Shown one piece after another: positions 55,801 through 64,000 of a DNA stretch of 64,000 nt (positions within the stretch are counted from its first letter, which is position 1; each line of letters begins with the position of its first letter). The notes below the pieces were generated by a model. The model saw only the letters and a program-made list of their open reading frames with translations, did not search any database and was not told the origin of the DNA. The position numbers were made by a program, and so were the translations under genes. This stretch comes from Acidobacteriaceae bacterium. Its GTDB lineage: Bacteria > Acidobacteriota > Terriglobia > Terriglobales > Acidobacteriaceae. Where the stretch lies: NCBI GenBank assembly GCA_003131585.1, contig PKVW01000021.1, forward strand, positions 117,354-181,353, given 5' to 3'.

Positions 55801-56584
55801 GAATGATGTCTTCCAGCTTGAGTGGCACCTCGTGATTCAGGCGCACGACTGGAACGGGTATCGCGTCCAGAATGGCTTTGAAGATGACTCCCGTGCTTTC
55901 TCCGCGGAACGGCGGCGTTCCCGTCGCCACCTCGTACAACACCGCCCCGAAGGAAAACAGGTCGGTTCTGCCGTCCAGTTCCTTGGCGCGGACTTGTTCC
56001 GGCGACATGTAGCCGATCGTGCCCAGCGTCGCGCCAGGACTGGTCAAGTGTTGTTCATCCATCACGAGTGTCTGAGTGACTGCCGCAGCCATTTGGCTGG
56101 CAGAACCTCCCGGTGTAGAGACTTTCGCCAAACCGAAATCCAGAATCTTGGCGCTTCCGCGCTTGGTCACAAAAAGGTTGGCCGGCTTGATGTCACGGTG
56201 GACGATGCCCTTGGCGTGCGCCGCATCCAGAGCATCGGCAATTTCGATGGCGAGCGATAGAATCAACTCGGTTTCCAGCGGACGCCCCGCGATGCGGTGG
56301 TTCAGACTCAGCCCGTCTAGAAACTCCATGGCGATAAAAGTTTGTCCGTGTTGGTCGTCAATCTCGTAGATCGTACAAATGTTGGGATGGTTCAGTGCGG
56401 ACGCAGCCTGCGCTTCGCGCTGGAAGCGGGCGAGAGCTTGTGCATCCTTGGCAATGTCGTCCGGGAGAAACTTCAATGCGACAAAACGGTGCAGCTTAAC
56501 GTCCTCGGCCTTGTAAACCACACCCATCCCGCCTCCGCCGAGTTTCTCGAGGATGCGGTAATGCGAAATGGTTTGGCCGAACAT
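55801..56584 (-). pseudogene. 5' part of a frameshifted PD40 Ser/Thr kinase gene (kinase domain)
   Basis: The kinase domain is complete: [15 protein letters not shown]38 in [26 protein letters not shown] and [15 protein letters not shown]. At [13 protein letters not shown] the frame departs from the family (which reads [14 protein letters not shown]); removing one C from the coding-strand ATTCAACAAAG restores it. The open frame runs on out of frame to 54968, giving a nonsense tail rich in Gly/Arg. If real, the product is a soluble kinase domain without the sensor. The frameshift may instead be a sequencing error. Confidence 0.82.
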
Positions 56585-56658
56585 GGACTGCGATGGCCGT
56601 CATGTTAGAAGTGCAGGCGGGGTTAGTCAATGAAAAGCGAGTTCGGCGATCGCGGAGC

Positions 56659-56915
56659 TTAGAAGTCGAGGCGAAGACCAAATTCGGTTTCGCGTGGGGC
56701 GCCGACCGCGAACACGCCGCTGCCACGGCCGATTCTCACCGTGTTGGAGCCGGCGTTAGTGCCCGCGACCGTGCCGTTGATGGTCCCGCCGGCTGCGGTC
56801 AGGCCGCTGAGGGCCCCGAAGTTCGCGAAATTGAAAATGTTGAAGAAGCCAACGCTCGGCGAAATGGTCACGCGTTCGCGGTATTTGAAGGGCCAACTCA
56901 GGATGGTGCCGACGT
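56659..56915 (-). pseudogene. C-terminal remnant of an Oar-like TonB-dependent receptor
   Basis: The - strand frame gives WPFKYRERVTISPSVGFFNI, FNFANFGALSG and, at the end, RIGRGSGVFAVGAPRETEFGL followed by RLDF and stop (shown as motifs). This is the last ~85 residues of an Oar-type receptor barrel. Upstream the frame loses similarity and no barrel follows, so the gene is a relic. Confidence 0.8.
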
Positions 56916-57494
56916 CTTTTGGCCGTCGACAAAAGCGGTCAGGCCTTCCAAGTGCGCGCGCCGCTGGAAGTGCCAACACAAAAAGCTGCCTAAGAAGGAA
57001 AAACTTTGAACCAAGCGGCGATCCACCGGCCGTTCCTCGCCACCTCGGGGACTGGGCAGAGGAGTTCTTGCTCCCGATGCTCCTTACCGTCTGTATCGAG
57101 GCCGGCCGGTCAACCCTAACTCATACTTCGTGGACCGGACCCGCGCCCGGTTCCCGCAAATGGATGTCTGGCCAAGCTGCTGCTTGGCCGCTCGCAACGA
57201 TCGCTGGCCGTTCGCTAACTTAACCGCCGCATCTCCGCTTCCAGAGCCGTCTCTTCTAAGTGCAAGGAGACCTCCGTCTCCTCTTGACTTTTACTTATCA
57301 TGGATGTCTCCGGTTTGTCCCTACAAGATCCAGGACGGCGTTGCGAGAATTCTTGTTCTTCAGATTGGTCACCGCCGCGAAGTCTATCGGTGACAACGGC
57401 CAATGCCGTTCCAATGCCCAGCAGCCGAGCTGCCTCCTGGTGTTGTCGTTCAACACGATCAAACTCCATCAATCATCGTCTCGCTCGGTCGCTT

Positions 57495-57574
57495 ACTTAT
57501 TGATTCTTCGTGCGACCGACTGTAAGTGATTGATTCTCCATGGGAGGCTCGTAAGTTGTTGATTCCTCGTGCGA
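57495..57574. repeat. Three imperfect 29-30-bp direct repeats
   Basis: Units beginning near 57495, 57524 and 57553 share (A)GT-N-ATTGATTC-YYC-RTG-SGA. The middle unit carries AAGTGATTGATTCT, which also occurs at 35714-35727. The function is unknown. Confidence 0.55.
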
Positions 57575-57588
57575 ACTTCAATCTTACA

Positions 57589-57603
57589 TTAGCTTAAAGC
57601 TAA
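57589..57603. repeat. Palindrome TTAGCTT-A-AAGCTAA
   Basis: Seven-base perfect arms around one base, just after the direct repeats. It could be an operator or a hairpin; no gene starts next to it. Confidence 0.5.
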
Positions 57604-57870
57604 TTATCGCATTAGGGGCGATTCTAGTCCCGTAAAATATCCGGATGGACTTTCCCTCGTCCCGGGTGCAAACCGCGTTCTCCGCGCTCTAAATGCAAAT
57701 GCGGGGCATTCTACGCGAGGTTTCTGAAGGCGAAAGTTGTTGCCGCGAGGCACCCAACGAAGAATCGATGACTTGCATGACTCAACAACTTAGCAAGAAG
57801 CGATATGCAGCCCGCATGCCTGGCTCGCAGGGTCCGAGGACCTTGCGACTGGCAACTGAGAACTGTTCCC

Positions 57871-58494
57871 CTACTCTTTCATCATGGCATCGATCAGCGC
57901 GTAGAGCTGGCTGCTGTCTTTCATCTCCACGTAGGGCTTTTCCGGATGCCGGCTGCTCACCACGTACACCGTGGGCGTGTGTTCGAGCTTGATGGCCTTG
58001 CCCAAGTCGCGATCCGCGTTCACCTGGGCCGCGAGCTTGCCTTGTGGATCGACTACGAAGGGGAATTCTACTTTGTGCTCGCTGGCGAACTTTTCGGCAT
58101 AGCCGCGCAGGTTCTGCGGATTGATCTCGAGCTGGTTCGAGAAAACATAATCTCGGAACTCGTTGCCCAGTGCTTTTGAAGTCGTGTCGAAGTAGCGCGC
58201 CATCACGGCCGCATCGTAGGACCAGTTGTGCATGGGCAGCGGAAAGTCATGACGCACCAGGGGAATCTTGTAAGTCTTCGAGGCCTGCTCGAGAATGGGC
58301 GCCACCCGGCGGCATTGCGGGCACTGCAGATCCTCGAAGACTACCAAGGCCACCTGCGCGCCCTTAGGCGGACGCAGCACCGGATTCACCGCGTCATTCG
58401 CGGCCGCGCACAAACCGGCAGCGAACACCAATGGCAGGAGGAACACAAGAGCAAATTGATTCTTGAATATGCTTTTCATCACTTTTTCAATCAT
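57871..58494 (-). CDS. Periplasmic DsbA-like thiol:disulfide oxidoreductase
   Basis: 207 residues. A signal peptide (about 1-31: QFALVFLLPLVFAAGLCA) is followed by a thioredoxin-fold core with FEDLQCPQCRRV (C58-C61), a helical insertion and a cis-Pro segment KLEHTPTVYVV. The CPQC motif and insertion match the DsbA-like/Thioredoxin_4 group, which oxidise or isomerise thiols of secreted proteins. The internal ATG at residue 6 (MKSIFKN) is an alternative start. It is a single gene at the end of a long gap. Confidence 0.88.
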   Translation of the reverse strand: MIEKVMKSIFKNQFALVFLLPLVFAAGLCAAANDAVNPVLRPPKGAQVALVVFEDLQCPQCRRVAPILEQASKTYKIPLVRHDFPLPMHNWSYDAAVMARYFDTTSKALGNEFRDYVFSNQLEINPQNLRGYAEKFASEHKVEFPFVVDPQGKLAAQVNADRDLGKAIKLEHTPTVYVVSSRHPEKPYVEMKDSSQLYALIDAMMKE

Positions 58495-58804
58495 GGCTTC
58501 TTGAGGTAAGTAAATTTTGATCTAGCCGGCATCCCAACTACGTTAGACGCGAGCTACGCCATCCGTGGAAGCCGGACGCCCGACGATTTCTCAATTCAGC
58601 CCGACGATTTCTCAATTGCAACGGTCCGCCATCATGGTAACCGAAGCGCCTTCGCCATGTCAGGTTACGGGTGGAGACTCTGCCACCGAGAGGCAGTTGG
58701 CGGGCGGACCTTCGTGCCCGCAAACCCTCGCCCCAACGCGCTATAGTAGAAAGTTAACCTCGCTGAAGTTAGCTCACTGAGGGTAACTCGTTCACTTTAA
58801 CCTC
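58495..58804. other. Intergenic region, 310 bp, repeat-rich
   Basis: It lies between divergent genes (DsbA-like - strand, SH3 lipoprotein + strand) and so holds both promoters. TATAGT at 58742-58747 is a possible -10. Two tandem-repeat blocks (58578-58618 and from 58751) are listed separately. No gene is seen. Confidence 0.45.
58578..58618. repeat. 21-bp tandem repeat, two units
   Basis: GCCCGACGATTTCTCAATTCA (one unit, given in part as GCCCGACGATTTCTCAATT) occurs at 58578-58598 and again at 58599-58618. Confidence 0.75.
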
Positions 58805-58868
58805 GTGGAAGTTAAGCTCGGTGAAGTTAAGCTCGGTGAAGTTAATCTCGGTGAAGTTAATCTCGGTA
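58751..58868. repeat. 15-bp tandem repeats at the 5' end of the SH3 lipoprotein gene
   Basis: Four near-identical units of AAGTTAAGCTCGGTG fill 58809-58868; degenerate units extend upstream to 58751. If translated from the GTG at 58805 they encode repeating EVKLG/EVNLG pentapeptides. Confidence 0.8.
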
Positions 58869-59932
58869 AGATCGTGAAGCTGTCCTATCCGTCGCATCTT
58901 TGTCGGCGTGCGCTGGCGTTCGCGCTGGCCGCCGTCTTCTTGCTTGGACTTTCCGCCTGCAATCGCAAAGGCCGCCGCGTGCTGGAGGTGAATTATGTGT
59001 CGGCGGGGCAGGCCACGCTGCGCGATCAGGTGGTCACCATCTACAACCGCGTTGGCACGGTGAAGAATGGGGAGCGCGTGGAGGTGCTGGAGCGCGAGAA
59101 ACGTTTTTCCCGCGTGCGCACCGCCGGCGGCATCGAGGGCTGGATCGAGCAACGTTATCTGGTGGATCAGACAACCTACGACGGCCTGCAGAAGCTCACG
59201 CAAGAGAACTTGAGCGACCCGGTGCAGTCCCCCGGCGTGCTGCGCAACGATACGAACCTGCGCCTCACCCCCGGCCGTGAGACCGAGCATCTGTACCAGC
59301 TTTCGGCGGGAGCAAGGGTTTCCGTGCTGAAGCGCGCGACCGCGGAGAAACAGCCTGGTGCGTCGGCGCTGGCGAAGTCCGGCGGGAAAACTTCCGGAGG
59401 CAAAGCGTCCTCGGGCCCGGCGCTGGAAGACTGGTGGCTGGTGCGCGACGCGCAGAACCGCGTCGGCTGGGTGCTGTCGCGCATGGTGGACATCGACGTC
59501 CCGCTCGAGGTCGCGCAGTATGCCGAAGGCCAGCGCTTTGTCGCCTTCTTCGTTCTGAATCAGGTGCAGGACGCGGGCAAGGAGGGTGGAGACAAAAAAA
59601 TCTCGCAGTATCTGTGCGCCATTACCGAACCGCACGACGGACTGCCCTACGACTACGATCAGATCCGCGTCTTCACCTGGAACGTCAGAAAGCATCGCTA
59701 CGAAACCGCCTATCGCGAACATGGCCTCAACGGCGCGCTGCCGGTGACGGTGACCAGCGAGAATTTCGACAAGGAAGGAACACTGCCGGTCTTCATCCTG
59801 CATGTGAAAGACGATAGCGGCAACACCAGCGAACGCAAGTACAAGCTGAACACGCCGATGGTGCGGCGGGTGCTGGCCACTGGGGAGCAGAAGCAAACGC
59901 CCAAGCCGGCGACAAACCGTCGGCGACGCTAA
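58805..59932 (+). CDS. SH3-domain lipoprotein
   Basis: 375 residues if read from the GTG at 58805, 352 from the GTG at 58874. The second start is more natural: it gives MKLSYPSHLCRRALAFALAA and a lipobox LGLSAC (Cys at about 29), whereas the longer form places a KLGEV repeat before the signal peptide. Two bacterial SH3-like domains follow: LRDQVVTIYNRVGTVKNGER with GWIEQRYL, and VLRNDTNLRLTPGRETEHLY with GWVLSRMVDID. The C-terminal domain (VAFFVLNQVQDAG onward) is uncharacterised. It probably sits on the outer or inner membrane and binds cell wall or a protein. The convergent M48 gene ends 26 bp downstream. Confidence 0.78.
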   Translation: MEVKLGEVKLGEVNLGEVNLGKIVKLSYPSHLCRRALAFALAAVFLLGLSACNRKGRRVLEVNYVSAGQATLRDQVVTIYNRVGTVKNGERVEVLEREKRFSRVRTAGGIEGWIEQRYLVDQTTYDGLQKLTQENLSDPVQSPGVLRNDTNLRLTPGRETEHLYQLSAGARVSVLKRATAEKQPGASALAKSGGKTSGGKASSGPALEDWWLVRDAQNRVGWVLSRMVDIDVPLEVAQYAEGQRFVAFFVLNQVQDAGKEGGDKKISQYLCAITEPHDGLPYDYDQIRVFTWNVRKHRYETAYREHGLNGALPVTVTSENFDKEGTLPVFILHVKDDSGNTSERKYKLNTPMVRRVLATGEQKQTPKPATNRRRR

Positions 59933-59958
59933 GTGGCGGGTCGCTGCCCGCAATGTCT

Positions 59959-60693
59959 TCACGGCAGATCGAGTGGCTTTTCGGTCTTCGATGCGTCCCA
60001 GCCCTCGCTCTTGATCTGGTTCCGAACCTGCTGGATGCGTTCCTCAAGGGACGGGGAGTCCGTGCGCGGCGGGGCGGGCTTCGCGTTGCGGGAGAGAAAC
60101 TGGAAAACCTCCATAAGTTCGACGGCAGCCTGCGGTGAATAGCCTGCGGCCACGGCCAGCTTCACGCCTTCGCGGTCAGCCGCGAGTTCCCCGGCTTTGC
60201 CGTAAGGGTTTCCGAAGTCGTCGAGCGATAGCTTGTCGAACTGTTCGGCAGTGAGATGATCCTTTTGCATCGCGTCGATCACGCGCTGCGCGCATTGCAT
60301 GAGGTCGATATGCTCGATCTCATGTCCGAGCACCACGGCGAGTTCGTCTTCGTGCCGCATCAGCGCAAGAATGCCCCCTCCCACTACGATCTGGCCGCCC
60401 GGGTACCCTACTGCGCTGTGGTAACCGGGATGCGGGTCGAGATGAAACTTGTAAGGCAGCTTGCGCTTCGCGTTGTGCGCGACCTTGTCGCCAACCTTTT
60501 GCAGGTAGGCTTCAATCGCCTTCGATTCCGGCGTGTCGGCAAATCCCTGCGACTTCTGGAAAGCCGCGAAGAGGGCGTCGCCGGCGCGAATTTCGTCGGC
60601 GGTTGAGAGTTGCGGGGAGGATTGAGCGAAAACCAGAGCCGGCAGGAAAAGCCAAGACAGGACGCGCGCGATTCTGAAAGCAGACTTCAACAT
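59959..60693 (-). CDS. M48-family zinc metalloprotease, secreted
   Basis: 244 residues from the ATG at 60693 (AGGTG 7 bases upstream); the open frame extends to 60804 but adds no conserved residues. A signal peptide MLKSAFRIARVLSWLFLPAL is followed by the catalytic motif AVVLGHEIEHIDL (HEIEH, 124-128) and the third ligand region GELAADREG. This is the BepA/LoiP-like periplasmic M48 arrangement, active in outer-membrane protein quality control; the TPR tail of BepA is absent. It follows the DUF1223 gene on the same strand 120 bp away. Confidence 0.88.
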   Translation of the reverse strand: MLKSAFRIARVLSWLFLPALVFAQSSPQLSTADEIRAGDALFAAFQKSQGFADTPESKAIEAYLQKVGDKVAHNAKRKLPYKFHLDPHPGYHSAVGYPGGQIVVGGGILALMRHEDELAVVLGHEIEHIDLMQCAQRVIDAMQKDHLTAEQFDKLSLDDFGNPYGKAGELAADREGVKLAVAAGYSPQAAVELMEVFQFLSRNAKPAPPRTDSPSLEERIQQVRNQIKSEGWDASKTEKPLDLP

Positions 60694-60813
60694 TGAGCGG
60701 CACCTTGCACCCGGAAAGTTGGACGGCAGTTTCCGCAGGCGGTTAGCAGGGAATCTGCGGCCTGGCAGTCCTTTCGCGGCGCGCTCGGCTTCGGTGATCG
60801 TCAAACTCCTCGC

Positions 60814-61632
60814 CTAACCCTTGATTCTAGTCGAGGCCGCGCCCAGAATCTCCCGGCTCTTTTTCTCCTGGACGAAAACCGTCACGTGCAGATTTTCAGG
60901 AGCCCAGTGGGAATTGAATTTCACCAGAGTGTCTCCCGTGAAGGATGCCGATGCTCCGTTCGCGTCCGCGGCTCCAATCTTGCGCAACGACCGCAGCGTG
61001 GCTACATGATTCAGGACGTGTCCCGCATTCTCTCCGCGACTCACTGGCGAGTGCAGGCCATCCTCGGTCACTGCCAGCCAGATCTCCGCCACATCGCCGG
61101 CCTTATTTCCCGCAAGCTTTCCTACCGACACGGTGAAGTGCTGCGAGCCTTTCGCTGCCGGCTTTCCCGAAGTGATCGCGACCTCGGTCTTCACGCCGGC
61201 TGCCGCCTTTTCGATTTCGAATTCGGCCTCTCGCGCGTCGTTGCCCACGAACTGGCTGTGCCCGTTCACCACGAGCTCTGGCGTATACGGATCCTTCTTG
61301 AACAGAGCCACATAGGCCTGTTGCCGCTGCGTCCAGTCCGGTGAAGAAAAGGGATCGATCCAGCCGTCGTGATTCCAATAATCCACGTGCTCTTCCAACG
61401 CGATGATCTGTGCCTCAGCCACAGGTTGTTGCGCTTCCAGCTTCTGGAGTAACGCATCCGCCGGCGGACAAGAGGAGCAGCCTTCCGAAGTGAACAGCTC
61501 AACCACCACGGGCTTGCGGCCCGCTTCTGGGGCGGAGGTTTGCGCTTTTGCCCTGGACGCGAAGGCTGAGCCGACGACAAAGAGCGCAAGAGATAGCCTT
61601 AACGCTTTTGGAAAGTTTCTCATCGCCTTCAT
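60814..61632 (-). CDS. DUF1223 thioredoxin-like secreted protein
   Basis: 272 residues with a signal peptide (1-30; LRLSLALFVVGSAFASRAKA). The DUF1223 core is VVVELFTSEGCSSCPPADALL (given in part as ELFTSEGCSSCPPADALL), with C52 and C55 in a CxxC arrangement, then EHVDYWNHDGWIDPFSS and TPELVVNGHSQFVG. The family is uncharacterised but has a thioredoxin-like CxxC and a strict WNHDGW-type motif; it probably acts in the periplasm. It sits upstream of the M48 gene with only ~120 bp between, possibly one transcript. Confidence 0.9.
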   Translation of the reverse strand: MKAMRNFPKALRLSLALFVVGSAFASRAKAQTSAPEAGRKPVVVELFTSEGCSSCPPADALLQKLEAQQPVAEAQIIALEEHVDYWNHDGWIDPFSSPDWTQRQQAYVALFKKDPYTPELVVNGHSQFVGNDAREAEFEIEKAAAGVKTEVAITSGKPAAKGSQHFTVSVGKLAGNKAGDVAEIWLAVTEDGLHSPVSRGENAGHVLNHVATLRSLRKIGAADANGASASFTGDTLVKFNSHWAPENLHVTVFVQEKKSREILGAASTRIKG

Positions 61633-61712
61633 CTCCTCGATGCGGAATCTGATGCCTGTTGCGGCGGAAAGTTACTATGCCATCTCGTTAGACGAGGCTG
61701 AACGCACGTTCG

Positions 61713-62981
61713 TTAGCAGTAGAAGTCCGCAATGCTTTCGACCACCCAGCGCTGCTCGCCTTCGGTCAATTCGGGGAACATGGGCAGGGCCAGCACTTCT
61801 TTCGCGGCGCACTCGGCTTCGGGGAAGTCGCCTTCGCGGTAGCCCAGATATACGAAACAAGACTGAAGATGCAGCGGGATGGGATAGTAGATCTCTGTCC
61901 CAATCTTGCGCGCGGTGAGGAACTCGCGCAGTTCCTCGCGGCGATGGGCGCGAACGACGTACTGGTGGAAAACATGGTGAGCCTGCGCGGAAGTTTGCGG
62001 AAGCTGAATGGGGGCGGCGTCCCTAGGGTGATCGCGCTCCACTTGCTCGGCCTCAGGTTGGCCGCCGACCGATGTTAGGCCGGCTGCGGCAAACAGTTGA
62101 TCGTATCGCGTGGCGCGCTGGCGGCGGGCTTCGTTCCATCGGTCTACATACTTCAACTTCACGCGCAGAATGGCGGCCTGGATGGCATCGAGGCGGCTGT
62201 TCCATCCCAACTCTTCGTGAACGTAGCGGCGCGGGCTGCCGTGATTGCGCAGGCGGCGCATGTGCGCGGCCATCTCAGGGCTGTCGGTGGTGACCAAGCC
62301 AGCGTCGCCGTAGGCGCTGAGATTCTTTGTGGGATAGAAGCTGAACGCTGCGGAGACGCCCATGGATCCAGCGTTGCGGGTTTTACTGCGCTCACTTCCC
62401 CAGCGCGCGCCAATAGCCTGCGCGGCATCTTCGATCAGGGACAGATGGAATTCGTCAGCCAGCCGCTGCAACAAGTCCATGTCGGCGCACTGGCCGTAGA
62501 GGTGAACCGGGAGCAGCGCGCGGAGTTTGTCGCTCTGGCTGTCGCGCAGGGAAGATTCGACCTGAGCGGGATCGAGGTTAAATGTGCGCGGATCGATATC
62601 GGCGAACACCGGACGCGCGCCGGCGCGCACGATGGCGCTGGCGGAGGCGAAAAAACTGAAAGGAGTGGTGAGAACCTGATCGCCGGGCTGCACTCCGGCG
62701 GCAGCGAGGGCGAGCCACAGCGCGTCGGTGCCGGAAGCGCAGCCGACCGCGTCGCGCGCGCCGCAAAAGTCCGCCAGCTCGCGCTCGAGCGCCTCGACTT
62801 CAGGTCCCAGAATGTAGTGCTGCGACGCACACACCCGGCCGACAGCGGCCAGCACCTCAGCGCGTACCTGCTCATACTGCCGCTGCAAGTCGAGCATGGG
62901 GACAGAGTCGAGCGGCGCTGCGGCGAGAGGGGTCGCCGGACCCGGCTGGGCCGATTTTGGCTGCGTAGAAGGCGTGGTCAC
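61713..62981 (-). CDS. DegT/DnrJ/EryC1 PLP-dependent sugar aminotransferase
   Basis: 422 residues. The N-terminal tail (1-27) is Pro/Ala-rich and probably disordered; the fold begins at VPMLDLQRQYEQVRAEV. The cofactor Asp is in LIEDAAQAIGA (D185) and the aldimine Lys in SFYPTKNLSAYGDAG (K219). It resembles transaminases that act on 3-keto or 4-keto nucleotide sugars (WecE/DesV-type group). It lies apart from the main polysaccharide operon, so its sugar is unknown; it may serve another glycan. Confidence 0.88.
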   Translation of the reverse strand: MTTPSTQPKSAQPGPATPLAAAPLDSVPMLDLQRQYEQVRAEVLAAVGRVCASQHYILGPEVEALERELADFCGARDAVGCASGTDALWLALAAAGVQPGDQVLTTPFSFFASASAIVRAGARPVFADIDPRTFNLDPAQVESSLRDSQSDKLRALLPVHLYGQCADMDLLQRLADEFHLSLIEDAAQAIGARWGSERSKTRNAGSMGVSAAFSFYPTKNLSAYGDAGLVTTDSPEMAAHMRRLRNHGSPRRYVHEELGWNSRLDAIQAAILRVKLKYVDRWNEARRQRATRYDQLFAAAGLTSVGGQPEAEQVERDHPRDAAPIQLPQTSAQAHHVFHQYVVRAHRREELREFLTARKIGTEIYYPIPLHLQSCFVYLGYREGDFPEAECAAKEVLALPMFPELTEGEQRWVVESIADFYC

Positions 62982-63292
62982 GGAAAGGCAATTGTATCAG
63001 GGCGGAGATGGCCTCCCTTGCGATTTGGCGGCAGCTTTTTTATCGAAGCTGCGATGAGAGACCCAATGAAATATACCGAATTCTATATCCCAGGCCCCGG
63101 CGGCTTACGAATTCTAGGATTTAGTCTTGATAACTCATTGAAAACATTGAAACGTTGCTCAGCGCTGTTTTGGAATGTTAGTTGCTCTACAACAAACTTA
63201 CCGCAGAGTGTCTTGTGCGCAGACCTTCGGTTCAAGTGTTCGGGATCTCGAGCAGTTGTGATTCATTCGATTGGCTAGAGGAGGCAGTAAAT
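62982..63292. other. Intergenic region, 311 bp
   Basis: Promoter region for the TonB receptor (+) and, on the other side, the DegT gene (-). No gene, repeat or terminator recognised. Confidence 0.4.
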
Positions 63293-64000
63293 ATGGAGCG
63301 TGCCTTTCGTGGTTCGGTGATTCGGATTGTGATGATTCTGGCCGCGCTTTTGGCCCTTGTGGTGTCGACGTGGGCGCAAGTTTCTAAGGGATCCATATCC
63401 GGTTCAGTGGTGGATCCGGCGGGCGCGGCAGTCGTGGGCGCCAACGTGCAGGCTGTGAGTGTGGATACGAACCAGTCCGCCACCACGATGAGCGACGGTG
63501 TGGGCCTGTTTAAGCTGCCTCTGCTGGCAGTCGGCTCATACCGCGTGGAAGTCTCGAAATCAGGCTTCCGCAAGGCTTTCTTGGCCGGGGTTGGGGTGAC
63601 GTCTGGCGTCGATACCGGACTGGGGAACGTTAAGCTGGAGATTGGGTCGGCCTCCGAAACGGTCGAGGTCTCGGCCGCTACTCCGCTGATCGAGACGACG
63701 CAGGCCCAGATCACGACCACGTTCGATACGGCTTATTTGGCCAATATCCCTGGCATCCAAGAGAACGAGGGTTTGGACGTTCTTGCCGTGCTGCTGCCGG
63801 GCGTGAGCGCCAGCCGCGACTTGACCTTTTCGAACAGCAACGGCATGGCCTTTTCAGTTAATGGCTTGCGCGGACGCAACAATGACCAGCAGATTGACGG
63901 GCAGAACAACAACGACAATTCGGTGGCGGGCCCGGGGATATTTGTGGGTGACACCGAGTTTGTGAACCAATACCAGATCACGACCAACAATTTTGGCGCG
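63293..64000 (+). CDS. TonB-dependent receptor, Oar-like (3' truncated by window edge)
   Basis: The first 236 residues are visible. The start ATG has GAGGAGG 8 bases upstream. A signal peptide (MILAALLALVVSTWAQ) is followed by a carboxypeptidase-regulatory-like domain at ~33-115 (KGSISGSVVDPAGAAVVGAN and YRVEVSKSGFRKAF) and then the plug domain (LLPGVSASRDL, FSVNGLRGRNNDQQIDGQNN). The C-terminal barrel lies beyond the window. It is the same family as the gene at 3-2318. Confidence 0.9.
   Translation, partial: MERAFRGSVIRIVMILAALLALVVSTWAQVSKGSISGSVVDPAGAAVVGANVQAVSVDTNQSATTMSDGVGLFKLPLLAVGSYRVEVSKSGFRKAFLAGVGVTSGVDTGLGNVKLEIGSASETVEVSAATPLIETTQAQITTTFDTAYLANIPGIQENEGLDVLAVLLPGVSASRDLTFSNSNGMAFSVNGLRGRNNDQQIDGQNNNDNSVAGPGIFVGDTEFVNQYQITTNNFGA

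Larger units (their letters stand above)
56980..57870. other. Intergenic/degenerate region, about 890 bp
   Basis: No supported gene. Short open frames here have no family signal. The stretch contains 29-30-bp repeats (57495-57574), a 15-bp palindrome (57589-57603) and a possible inverted repeat pair (57552-57562 and 57782-57792). It follows the receptor remnant and looks like a decayed segment. Confidence 0.5.

Noticed and set aside
57215-57472. 85-codon open frame on the - strand in the gap before the DsbA-like gene
   Set aside because: No family signal or clear ribosome-binding site; the surrounding DNA is repeat-rich and looks decayed.
59936-59951. Hairpin GCGGG-TCGCTG-CCCGC between the SH3 and M48 genes
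   Set aside because: The stem is only 5 bp with no U-tract on either strand, so it was not listed as a terminator.

Overview
The window (about 60% GC) looks like a chromosomal segment of an acidobacterium of the Koribacter/Terriglobales type. This rests on family content: Oar-like TonB-dependent receptors with an N-terminal carboxypeptidase-regulatory domain at both window edges, a DUF4242 protein, PD40/WD40-type Ser/Thr kinases, an SLBB-rich export protein and a UpxY/RfaH-like antiterminator. No rRNA or tRNA gene and no CRISPR array was seen.

Layout. 3-2318 is the 3' part of a TonB-dependent receptor, closed by a strong hairpin terminator; a secreted nucleoside-hydrolase-like protein (2427-3509) and a LuxR-type regulator (3820-4503) follow on the + strand. 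From 34752 down to 4500, 24 genes on the - strand form one apparently continuous exopolysaccharide/capsule operon. Its order is: NusG/RfaH-like antiterminator, seven-SLBB export protein, PAP2-Wzi fusion, Wzz, Wzx, FkbM-like protein, DegT aminotransferase, two GT4 transferases, Wzy, acyltransferase, a possible GT-D-like protein, two methyltransferases, a MITE-like insertion, gmd, fcl, a WcaI-like GT4, a short phosphoglycosyl transferase, an epimerase, gmhA, a long phosphoglycosyl transferase, hddA, hddC and a HAD phosphatase. The cluster can thus make GDP-heptose and GDP-4-keto-6-deoxy sugars, start chains on a lipid carrier, flip, polymerise, export and anchor them. A degenerate receiver protein (34874-35254) lies just upstream of the operon.

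35862-42072 holds a DUF4242 protein, a STAND-type Ser/Thr kinase with TPRs, an OsmC protein and a FAD-linked oxidase. 42073-56979 is rich in signalling: a PD40 Ser/Thr kinase, a frameshifted paralogue, a kinase fragment, an STAS protein plus an anti-sigma-type ATPase, and a TonB-receptor remnant.

Inside this signalling region lies the most interesting unit (45171-52552). A triple-GAF-HlyD fusion, a HlyD-type lipoprotein and a PqqD-like-M50 protease-HlyD fusion form a + strand operon. Convergent to it is a 60-residue gene (50728-50910, -) whose C-terminal half is seven PAVR-type tetrapeptides written with varied synonymous codons. That gene has a near-consensus sigma-54 promoter, a pair of upstream palindromes at enhancer distance, and a sigma-54 activator gene immediately upstream. 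I infer a sigma-54-controlled peptide maturation/export system with an Arg/Pro-rich peptide product.

57871-62981 contains thiol-oxidoreductase, SH3, M48, DUF1223 and DegT genes. 63293-64000 is the 5' part of another Oar-like receptor. Several gene junctions carry short tandem repeats (units of 6-21 bp), a recurring feature of this window.
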